Origin: Trileptium ribeirensis
Taxonomy: Eukaryota > Nematoda > Enoplea > Enoplida > Thoracostomopsidae
DNA length: 64,000 bases
Assembly: GCA_030248225.1 (NCBI GenBank)
Contig: JASANE010004949.1
Coordinates: 97,093 to 161,092 of the forward strand
Direction: 5' to 3'
Position numbers and translations under genes: made by a program. This document shows positions 13,301 through 25,300 of this stretch, in pieces; position 1 is the stretch's first letter; each line of letters starts with the position of its first letter. The notes below the pieces were generated by a model. It saw nothing but the letters and a program-made list of their open reading frames with translations, did no database searches and was not told the DNA's origin.

Positions 13301-16300
13301 GAAATATGGGTTATGGGGTGGCCGACCCTTACCCGACCCCTACCATCTATGCCTCAAAGTCTTTTTCAGCTGTAAAAATATGGAAAAAAGCTTCATAATT
13401 TTCGCAATTTATATATGGTTTGAATTATGTAAACAACACTGTCATCTAGTCATAAAACTGTTGTGAGTTCGATAAAGCTAGTGGTTTGACAAGCGCAAAA
13501 TTTGCATTTTGTCATTGCGGAAGCTGCGAAATGGTTCCTAAACGATTGTGGTTCAGGCTGGTTAAAACTTGCATTTTTGTCATTGCAGAAGATGTAAATG
13601 GTTCTGAACGGACAGCGGTTCTGACAGGCACCACGGAACAGATTGCTCGCGCAACGGATATGATTAAAGATCTTGTTGAGCAAGCCGTGGTTAGTTTATA
13701 GACTTTAGCTACTGTGTACTATATTAGTATTATTGCAGTGTTATGTTCTTCGCTTTTATCGATTTGTGGATATAATCCCTTAATTACTTTCTATTATTAT
13801 GTATCGTAGAGGTATTTTAGAACTTAAATATAATTTTTACTACTTCACTAAAGTGAAAATCGCTGGTTTCGAAGCTCCTATTTATATCGGAGGCAGATCC
13901 CCGATGGCTGGTACCTAATTTCTCATTTTATTGTGACGACCTGGGAGGCTGATAGCTTGCACTTGGCGGGTTTTCGGACATGAGAAACATATTGCTGGTG
14001 TTAGTTTTGTTCAACTTGTGCGGTATTCACATATAGCATATCGACGTATGATATCGAGAGCTTATTTTATGCGCACGCAAAGTCGTAGGTGTAATATATG
14101 TCGTTTCATATAGGTAAAGAATATCCTGCAATAATCTGTTCTTATTTTGGTTTTACAGATTAAAGCTGGCGGACTCACTCAACCGGTAGCTAGTCAACCC
14201 ATGAGTGGTGGCGGTGGCCCGCGTGAAGAAATATTCTATATGCATGTTCCCGCAACGAAAACTGGTCTTGTTATTGGGCGAGGTGAGTACTCAGCGTGTC
14301 ACATAATTTTCGCAAAATAATGCATGGAAGAACAAAATAATGTGCTGAAAATAAACACATCTATAATTTCTTGATGGGATATTACTGGCTTTCTTGGACT
14401 TTGAAAAAATTCAGCATGCAAATAATCAGAGGTTCTTGACTTGTTGTTTACTTATCTCGGGTTTTTTTCTGCCCATCAGGAATTTGAAAACATCTTCCAT
14501 CGTGTAACTCTGATTAGTCAAGACTTCACGTACTGAATGTGCCTACGATACATTGGGCGTAAACAACCAGTTTTACACCGTTTTCTCCTAGAATTCACCC
14601 TGTTGATTTTAGCTTTTCAGCACCTTGGAAGGTTTGGGTATGGAAGAGCGATGATTAAGATGTGTAGTTTTAGCTGTTGTGAATTATTTGACGCAACTCG
14701 TGAGATTACTCCTCTCATTCATCAGTATAACACTATGACCTATCTTGTCGCATTAGCTGGAGCGCAGTTTCTGGTTCTGCGGCAGACACAGTAGTTAACT
14801 GCAGCGCATCTCTGGCCTGTCCACAGCGCTACGAAAAGTGGGTGGAACTTCGCGATGGTTATGTTCATGAAGGTTTACTGCAGTGCGTGCATTTTCAAGC
14901 TATAAAACGATGTTTTAGTATCATATCAGAAATAGTGGTAATTAATGTTTAAAAGCATTTTTCATACAAAAACATAAAAATTTTTGGGTATAGTTGAACA
15001 TGAAGCGTTTTTGGCCGAGCGGGTGGATTGACATGGGAGAAAACCTCGCGAGCATGGGGCCTTTGGAAAGGGGGTGGGGCATCCTCCACTGTGTGGAAAG
15101 GCAGGTATTTACAAGAATTGCAGGCGTATTGGGCTTTTGTTGAGACAGTTTATTTGGAATTGTACGCAGCAGTAGGTAATGACAGAAATTTATTATAATA
15201 CGGGCCATATCAAGTTCAGCTCAGAAACTTCAGCTATTAAGTATATTGCCTCAACAAATATCTTTTACTGTGGTAGTATTCCGTGGCTCTATCTATGTAA
15301 ATTGGCGCAGTAGTACCGATATAGCAGATGCACACCCAGTGTTTTGGGGCCAACGTGGGGTTGTCGGCCGGGTTCGAGGCCATAACTCTATTGTCTCGCC
15401 AAAATTAAAGAACTAGAAACATTAACTTGAGAAGCCTTAATTACTCGATGTTTTTGGCTAAATTCTTATGTTTAAGTAAAAATTCGTGGAGTAGCAGCAT
15501 TTCGAAGGGTCAAAAATCCCTATTTTTGGATTAGTTGGCGTCACCGTAGCCCAAATTTCGCTGTAAGCTCTTATTTCAAGCCCTTAAATAAAAATCTTAG
15601 TAAGGCAAATTGATGTTCATGTGGCAGATACTAGATCGGGGAAGGTTAAATATATTTTTCGGATAGCCTAACTGTGATTTTGGCTCTTCATTCCCCCAAA
15701 ATAAACGAATTTACTCCCAAAATGGCCGGATTTCTCTGTCATTGTGTTTGAAGCACTTAAATTAATTTTGGCTGGGCAAATTGGTGTTTAGGTGACAGCT
15801 GCTAGGTCATGGAGGGTCATGTATATTCTTAAATAACCTAATTATGGTTTTGGCTCTTCTACACCCCAAAATTACACCCGAAATGGCCAAATTTCTCTGT
15901 CATTGTGTTTGAAGCACTTAAATTAATTTTGGCTTTGTAAATTATTGGTGTCTAGGTTACAGATACGAGGGAAGGTCAAGTATATTTTTTGGATAGCCTA
16001 ATTATGGTGTTGGCTCTTCTATCTCCCAAAAAATACGCAAGTTCCTAAAAATTTCGCTATCAGCTCGTGTTTGAAGCGCTTGAATTGATATAGGATTTAA
16101 TTGTCGTAAAAGCCGACTTCATTGTGCTTACAAACTGCAAAATACACACGAGACATCATCAAATCATCGTCAAATCACTGGAAAACACTATTATAACTGT
16201 GCTGCTGCTCTCATCAAACAACTGTCACCGAAGATAAACCTGTTTAAAATTTGTAATGTACAGTGAATCTTGGCGAAGAATGGGCTTCTTAGCTATGCAG

Positions 16301-19300
16301 TATTTATCTAGAAAGTAATTAGGTTTTATTTTTAGCTAGTGAAAACAGTTATTAATAGCAGGATTCCCGTTTAGCGCTGGACATTGTGTTAAAAAATAAG
16401 TTATGGGTGTGTCCGTCTTAGATGGACACAGCTTGGTTGTTTATCAAGCAAGTTCACGGCGTTCGTGCGTATATGTGTTATTTTATTTTATGTACATGGA
16501 TACGATTTGCTACAATAAGTCATGTTGCTTTGATCTCGGCCAACGTTTTGCGATTTAACGTCATTATTTACTGACTGACTGACACTTGAAACTATAAATT
16601 TGGCTCTTTTAATTTAAACTAGCTAAATTTTTATATTTGATGACCTAACCTTTCCATTTTGGCTATTCCAGCCAACAATGTCAAATTATTTTAGTTTTCC
16701 AAGAAAAAATGACATATACTTGTAGGGAAAAATGTCCTTTACGGTAATGTGACAAGAAACTCCGAAACTTTTATCGGAAAAAAATGCGAAACAAGATTTG
16801 TCGCTGTAAAATTCTGTTACACTAACTGTGGCTTCTCCGAGAGAAGCCACGAAACCATTTTGTCAAGGCTTCCCGAGAAAACATATAGTGCTACAGCTCT
16901 CAAAAAGGTTTTGAAATAGGTTTTTGGACCTAGTTGCCCAGCAATTTAGGTTTACATGGATGATGTTGGTATCAATCGATAGGTCTCGTAGAAAGGACTT
17001 GAACTACGGGATCCGGTTACCCGTGTCTGAGATACCGGAAAGCTGTAGATTTCGATTGGTTTGAGAACTCTACTGATTTTGTGAAAACCTGCGTGTAGTG
17101 AATTATTTCAAAGTTGTTGTGTATTACGCTCAATAAAAATGACCAAAAGGGTTAGAAAAAATTCCCTAAACGGGAATTGGAAAAAGAAACCCCAGAACAT
17201 TGTTCAATTTTTATAAGTTTGTTATGAAATGAAAACGCTTTTTCAGTCGTAACAGTTCCCTTCGTTATTTCGCTCACACAAATGTCGAAGACAAGCAAAA
17301 CACTAAACCGTTATGGTTTATTGTTCAAAGTATTCGCTCAGACCCTTTCTTATTTCACTCTCTAAAATATCGAAAACAAACAAGGCGCTGAACTCCCCAG
17401 CCTGTCTACAAGCCGTAAATGAAATTTCATTTTGAAGTGCTGGTTTGCCAACCCGTAACCTAGATGAAATAGGTTGCATCAGAGTACAACATTAAAGCAG
17501 AGATTAAAGTAGAAACCGCAATAGATTGCATACATTTTTCAAAAGAAAGTAGATTTCAGGGCTACATACAGGTTCTCACCGGGTTTATTATATTTACATC
17601 CAACATTTCCTGCATAGTTTATTTCAGTTGAGTACGTTATAAATCCAATACGTTTACTGTGGAATCCGCGACAAAATTGTACTACAGTAAGCGTTAGACT
17701 TAACTGTAGCATTTTGGGCGAGCGAGTTCGCGCCATTGTCGATCTAGCCATGAGAGAGTGACAGTAATTTTTGGCGGGCACCGTACGTTAATGTTAAATC
17801 CTCAGACGACGTCACACAGAAACAGGTTATTTTAGTGCTTCTGTTTATGTGGTCCCGCAAAGATATCCGGTGGTCCTGAACTTAAAAATGCATTTGTCGG
17901 TTAGAATTCCGGTTGAACATCAAAGTTTCAAGCATAGTAAATGCGTTCCCACAAGACAACTCAGATGAGCAAACAAGTCTAATTGTTTCTCTTATTTCCC
18001 AGATTCACTACTTTGGTATAACTAATTTGAATGCAGTACTTTGTCACAATTATAGTCTACTTTAGATTGTGTATAATTAAGTGTTTCTGTTCAAAAATAA
18101 TCAGAATTGTGAAACAAAGTGCGGTCAAGTGGTTAAAATGCAGTATAGTTTCTTTTCTGAATACAGCAATAATTATTTCTAGAAACACTATTTTGAATAA
18201 CTAATTTACATTTTCGTGCGTTAGTGTTGTGGTTTCTGATTTTAAGTTCACGGATACGCAAACCTAGCTTTTATTTGGCAGTTCGTTTTCAAAATATTCT
18301 GTTCAATAGCAAATCAGGTAGCTTAAAATGAGCTCAAAACGGTGCAGAATGCTTCGTGGACAAAGGTTTTACCCGTTTTATACTATATTTGTTTCAGATT
18401 GCGTTACTCAGTGTGATAAATAATTTCGATCGATCTAAACTTTATTTTTCATTTTGCTAGCTATATGACCTTAACAATTACGTGTCTGGTGGTTTTTGAA
18501 ACCTGCACGAGGCCCTAGCATGATCCACCCAAGCTGTGCTCACAGGCAAACTCCAAAGTGTGTATTATTGGTTGGGTAAAAAACGTTATCCCCCTTTATC
18601 CAATTATTTTCGATCCTTGGTATTATTAAGAGTACATTAGGGAAGAGTATGACACTTCCCTGCACCCACATGTTAGCCCGTGTTTGATGATACGGGCGTT
18701 ATCGGCCTGACCCCCTCGGTTTCTGGGGGTCGAGCTGCACTGACCCAACCATACCCCAACCGCCCAGTTTCTGGGGGGGTAGCTCCAACCCCCCCCCCAC
18801 AAGAAATTGGGGGTCCGAGCTACCCCACAAAAACTGGGGGTTAGGTTGAAAACGCCAGTATCATGACACACGGGCTAACATGTGAGTGTAGGGAAGCGTC
18901 ATATTATTCCCTAATGCCTTGGAATTATTAAGAACTTGTTCTTTATTGCAACATTGTTAAAATACGTTTCATAATAACGACCTCATGTGATTTTACCTTG
19001 TGGTGCTGATGTTACTTTATGACTTACACAGTAATTAATATGATTGAGCGGAGCGAGGCGAAGTCCAGCGAAACGTTTGTATTTTCTGTCTGTGACCAAA
19101 AAGTCGATGTCCGTCCGTTCGTTCGGTCCGACTGATCTCAAGAACCACTGAACCGATTTTAAAAAATTTTTTTATTTGAAAACCAATCATGTCAGAGTGT
19201 GCACCTGATATTTGGAATTAAAAAATTTTGAGTGGTTAATTAGTAATTAGCTAATTAGTTAAGCTTATGCAGCTAAAATAGAGAATTTTGCAATATTTGT

Positions 19301-22300
19301 GTTATTTATTGAAATAGAATCGTTTCGATCAAACCATTATAGGGTTTTTGGGTCGAAGAATTCAAATATAATATTTTTACCAATGATAAAGCCCTATGCC
19401 CTATGCAATGTAGTTATTTGAAGAACATAAAATTGAGTACATTCGTAATGCCACAGCCCAAGCTCCGCTCACAAAATGTAGTTCCGCTACCGACTAGTTA
19501 TTTTCTGTCCGGGATTAAAAAGGTCGATGTTCGTCCGTTCGGTCCGAAGGATCTCAAGAACCGCTGAACCGATTTTAAAATTTTTTTGTTTGAAAGCCTA
19601 TCATGTCAGAGTGTGCACCTGAGATATTTGGGATTAAAAAATTTTGAGTGGTTAATTAGTAATTAGCTAATTAGTTAAGCTTATGCAGCTAAAATAGAGA
19701 ATTTTGCATTATTTGTGTTATTTATTGAAATAGAATCGTTTCGATCAAACCATTATAGGGTTTTTTGGGTCGAAGAATTCAAATATAATATTTTTACCAA
19801 TGATAAAGCCCTATGCTCTATGCAATGTAGTTATTTGAAGAACATAAAATTGAGTACATTCGTAATGCCACAGCCCAAGCTCCGCTCACAAATGTAGTTC
19901 CACTACCGACTAATGATATTGAATGACCTTTCCCCGCCAAAAATGATTGTCGCTCGCTCGAGACTCGCTGGAAATAAATTTGTTCTAAAAATAGAATTTA
20001 TTAATTTAAACGGTTTCGAAATCTTGAGCGGGCAACTCGCTCGAACTTCAACGGTAATTTCTAGCTAGTACTGTATATTAATGGCATACTACCGTTACAG
20101 TTTCATGTCTGTCGTATATTTGGTGTGCTTTCTGTTATACATAGTTGTCTTTGGTATCGAGCATGTTGTGCATGGCAGCGCGTTTGGAGAAGCTAGTTAA
20201 AAACTTTTTGCTTATCCATCATGTATGTACATCGAGAATTAAATTCAATCGAAATTAAAACAAATCTTAATTCTGTATATTTTTGTCTTTTTTGACTTCG
20301 CTGTACCTTATATTAGAAACAGTAATTATGCAGGATGTATAATATAGGATCATTGATATTGTTTACACTAGGTGGCGAAAATATTCGCCAAATTAACACT
20401 GAATCGGGGGCACACGTTGAACTTTCACGAGATCCGCCACCAAACGATATTGAGAAAATTTTTGTGATCAAAGGCAACGCGCAAACGATCCATCACGCCC
20501 AACATCTAATTCGCATTAAGGTCGGCGACATCCCTCCGGGTACGCCGGTGCCACCGTTCCAGGGCGCTGGTGCGATGAACGGTGCACCACATCAGCATCA
20601 ACTGCACCAACAACCGCAGCCGATGCCACATCAAGTTCCACAACCACAAATGGGCGGTTTTCCGGGTCACCCTCAGCATGGAATGCCGGGCCAGCCACAA
20701 CCGCCACAAGGATACAATCCGTCGGTGCCTGCCACCTATCCACAAATGGCGCAGCAGCAACAGCCAGCCGTAACGCAGTATCACCCAGCGCAACAGCCAC
20801 AGCCGGCGCCGGTCGGTGCGGCTCCAGTGCAACACCAGCCTGGTGCGCCGATGCAAGCTGCGACCGCTGGTGCGCCGGGACAGCACGATCCAAATGCTGC
20901 AACATGGGCAGCATATTATCAGCAGTACTATCAGCAGGTACGCCGGAAATGGTGTCATGAGAATAATTTTTTGACGGACTGGAGAAGTCAAATATTGTCA
21001 GATAATTTCCTGAAAAATTGTAACAACTGTGCTCATGGCTTATCATTAGTCATTAATTACATAGTATATGCAAATAATGCGCAATTTTTCCTAAATACTA
21101 CGTATGTAATAAATGAGTAATGATCACTGGCGATAGAATTGTCAAAATTTTATAGATTTTGTCAGATATTTTTCGAAAAAATTCGTTGCATAGTAGTCAT
21201 TCATAAGTATAAGCAAATAGTGCGCACAATTTTCTAAATGCCATGTAACGTATGACCACTGATAAGCGTTAGAAAGTGTTATCATAAGTTTAGAAATGTT
21301 TCCCGAAAAAAATCCGTAGCAACTCTATTGACGCTTATCGTAAAGGATTTGTCGTGGCCACAGTTTTGAATATATCAGTATATTATAATTGAATGTGTTT
21401 ATCTGCTGGCTAGTCCAAACCTCAGAAATTATAGCGGGGGCCCCCGGCTCCCCTGCCGGAGGGTGCCGAACCAATTTTTGTCGGATTTTGTCGCTTTTAT
21501 ACATTTATCTTTCTCAGCGGGGGGGAGGGCTTTTAGCCGGGGGTTGGTGCTCCCGTTTTGCCGGGGGGTAGCCTAAAATGCCGCCTCTACTTTGGACTAC
21601 CCAGATGTGATATGACCGTTTTTATATATCCCACGTTAGGCCCGTTTTACCTAATTCTACAGCATAGATAACCGCCGAAATAACGCATATCATGCAGTGC
21701 ATAGACCTTTTATCCCCGTATAAAATGAACCCAAAATGATCCATAATATATCTCATTGATCTGGCCTGTCCACAACCCTCCGAAACGTAGGTGAGGGGGC
21801 TTATTCATTCTGAGGGTAAATTTCAAATTGGTGGGACTTTTACTTAAGCATACTAAATATTTCCGTGTACTTTTCCTGCCGTACATGTGTTTTCAAGCTA
21901 TAAAACGAGATTTTATCATTAGATATAGTTGTAATTAATGTTTCAACACATTTTTCTTACAAGAAATTTTGAGACTTAAAAATTTTTGGATTTAGTTAAA
22001 CAGCGGTGTTCGGCCGGGTGCTGGGACGGACATGTGGAGAACCTCACGAACATGGGGGATTTGGAAAACGGGGTCCCCCTATCCCACGATTGTGGGTATT
22101 CCTGAGCGGTTGTGGAGATGTGACCATTTTCGCGTATTTCAGGTCTCTTGGGTCTGTTTAAAATCCATTATTATCAATTCCTGCAATATAGGTAATCACC
22201 ATAATAACATATCACATGCAGCTACCTAAAGCTTTTCCTACTGCTGTAATGATCGTAATGTTGTTAAAATTTTGCTCCCGTTACAGAGAGACATTATTTA

Positions 22301-25300
22301 ACTTATGTTCATAATGACAAATATATGTCTTGCCGGTTGTCCTTTTTGACACTTAGAAAATTTTGGCCTGTGGCAGAACAAATTAGAAAGGCTTTTCTTT
22401 TCGGCGCCTTGGCTAACTTCGCAACAATACTTTTGGAAGTTTGATTTCAACTATGTGTATATGTAATTGAATATTGATTGCAGCATTTTAGCAAAAATCT
22501 CTCTCCTTGGTGTTATGAATCGGGGTTTTAATTCAGGGGCGGCACCTTTGGCGATGGGTCACAAAATTGGGGCGACACTTTCCCTATTAGGTTATAAATT
22601 ACGCTGAATTGTTGTTGTGTTGTTTAGAATCCAACTTGACTATGCTATAACGTTTCATGGAATTTCAAGGATTTTACGGTCCCGATTTCTAAAACGAAGT
22701 CTGTTTTCATTTGTTTGGTTATGAATTGCGTTCAGGCCATCAAGAATGGTCTATAGTGTTTTTGGTATGCTGAATACGATGGTTTTGTTATATAGGCCGT
22801 GTCACCGACGCTTCATATATAGTAGTGCTATATTAGAACGGCAACATTCCTAACCAATGCAGCGTGTTGACTCAGTGCCACTCATTACGCGGGATATTAT
22901 AGCTAATATGCAAAACTCACAACTACCGCTTCACCTGTCTCTCTTAACATACTGAATTAATTAAAAAACAGGTAATTTCGCACTCACGAACACGTGGGCG
23001 CCCTCTAAGTGGTTATATTTAAATAGTACAAAGCCTAACTCGAGACGGTTATTTGAAAATAATCATGTCTGTTAACAAAATTCATAGGAATTTCAAAGCT
23101 TTACGGTTCCTCAGGTTTGTGTATTGTTGGAGGAATGATTGAAAAACGGCGTGGACAATCAATGTTTCAGGAAATAGTGTTGATTTAACTTCGCATAGAA
23201 TTAGTTGACAAAGTTCAGAGTAATAGTAATTAATCAGGTGGCGATGATATCAATTTTTCACATTGAGTCGCTCATGACAGTGAGTCGGTGTTTTGATGTA
23301 TTTCACCTGACTTTGCAGTCTCATATACTACCACTGTACTAGAAACCAAGCGGGATTTGCCACCTTCGGATTGCTTTGCCACAATTTTTTGTTAACAACG
23401 TTTGTGCCTTTGCTGGCGATAGCTATTCCACAAGATAATTAAAAACTAATGTATTAAATTTTATTCTAGCATGTTACTGTTTCAACTAAGTATTCTGTTA
23501 AAATCGAAATTATTAAACCTTCCATCGATAGTATGCACCACACGTTCTGATTACATCTTGCACTGATGCACTGCGTCTGTGAAAAATTGTGATTGAATTC
23601 AGTTGCAGAACTGATAAAATGTGTTGTTCTGTCTGCAGCAGGATAATTTTATTTTATTATATTTTTCAGCATGGTTATGCGTCAGCCGGTCAGCCGCATC
23701 CAGGCCAGCCTGCAGGCGCACCGGCCGGCGGACCTGCTAATCCTTCTGTTTCGGGCGCACCAGCTATGGCACAGCAGCCAGCTGCAACACAGCCGGCAGC
23801 TGCTGTTACAACAGCGCAAGCTGCCACTTCTAGCCAACCAACGATTAATCCTGTTACTGGTAAACGTCGCTTTTTGAATATTTTGCATTAAACTATGTCG
23901 GTGTAATAATTGTTCCGCGCATTATATATTCGGCTGTGTTTTGATTCGGCTTTAAGTGGAATCTAAGGGGAGTTACAAATAAAATATTCTGTAAATTTTT
24001 TTAAATTCCTGCTCTATACGGCGTTGGATAGCTGCAATTAGGTTTGAGTTGCTAGTCAATTTATTGCCGCTGAATCGTAAAATTGAATTAATTTTTTCTA
24101 TTTTTTACAGATGTTAAATGATTTATTTTTAACGTAATGTCAAAAATAATTGTTTTATAAGACTTTTTAGGTTTTGGTATTTGTCTTATTAGGCAGAAAG
24201 TTTTCCGCCGCGATTGATTTAGTGCAGATTGTTTTTGTAGAATGTGAGGCTCGCATGATCAACGCATGTTTTATTATTTTAAATATCACATGAAAGCATA
24301 ATCATACTGTTGTTCAGAACTTAGTGAAACGTAGTGGAGATTATGTGTTGCGGGGGTGAAATCTTTTAAATTCCGCCTGTGTGTGCCTCTTTTTTGTTTT
24401 TCGATTACGGCTCCGGTTCTGGAGTTATGGGGTTTGAGGTATGGTGCTCCAATGGTTCCTCGACTCAAAATTTGAAAATTTGTTCTGACGTCCTGGGCGG
24501 ATGAAAAGTTTCACTTGGGGGTTTTCGGGCATGGGAAACTCGTTGCTTGTGTTGCTTTTGTTGTGTGACTTATGGTTCCTTGGGTACAGGGGTATGACGC
24601 CTTATGGTTCGGGGTCAGGGGTCAAAATGAGGGTTTTTCACCCTATTTTAGTACCCTTCACGAAAGCAAGGTTATTTTATCTTAACTTTCGAATTCTGTT
24701 CTCTGCTTGGTTATATTTCATAGTAAAATGATAAATGCCGATGCATCTTTTTTGTTTTGCGATTACGGCTCCGGTTCTAGAGTTATGGGGTTTGAGGCAT
24801 GGTGCCCCAATGGTTCCTCGACTCAAAATTTGAAAATTTGTTCTGATGCCTTGGTCGTCTGAAAAGTTTCACTTGGGGGTTTTCGGGCATGGTAAACTCA
24901 TTGCCGGAGTTGCTTATGCTCTGTGACCCATGGTTCCTTGGGTACGGGGGTATGACGCCCCACGGTTCGGGATCAGAGGTCAAAATGAGGGTTTTCATCC
25001 CATTTTAGTACCCTTCACGGAAGCATGGTTATTTTTATCTTAACTTTCGAATTTTTTTTCTCTGGTTGGTTTTGTTTCATAGTAACATCATAAATGCCGA
25101 TGCCTCTTTTTTGTTTTTCGATTACGGCTCCGGTTCTGGATTTATAGGGTTTAAGGTACGGGGGTATGGCGTCCAATGTTTCCTCGACCCAAAATATGAA
25201 AATTTGTTCTGGCGTCTTGGGCGGCTGATAAGTTTCCTCTGGGGGTTCTCGGGCATGGCAAACTCATTGCCGGTGTTAGTTTTGTTCTAACTTGTGTGGC

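Larger units (their letters stand above)
8319..13588 (+). other. intron between exons e and f
   Basis: 5270 bp splitting KH3. In order: ~170-bp tandem repeat (8440-8960), degraded repeat around 9200-9830, G-run MITE copy 2, ~150-170-bp tandem repeat (10515-10910), AT-rich stretch (11040-11240), a CpG-rich ORF-free segment (11240-12540), then a 25-bp minisatellite (12988-13145). No exon found. Confidence 0.8.
14283..20371 (+). other. intron between exons g and h
   Basis: 6089 bp cutting the KH4 loop. Contains G-run MITE copy 3, a ~165-bp tandem array (15330-16090), a Tc1-type end at 17783, a 282-bp foldback (18633-18916) and two head-to-tail repeat copies (19045-19910) followed by a Tc1-type MITE. 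16100-17680 and 17800-18600 show nothing I recognise. Confidence 0.8.

Noticed and set aside
20506..21046. 161- and 176-codon minus-strand frames
   Set aside because: Antisense of exon h, opened by its biased codon composition.
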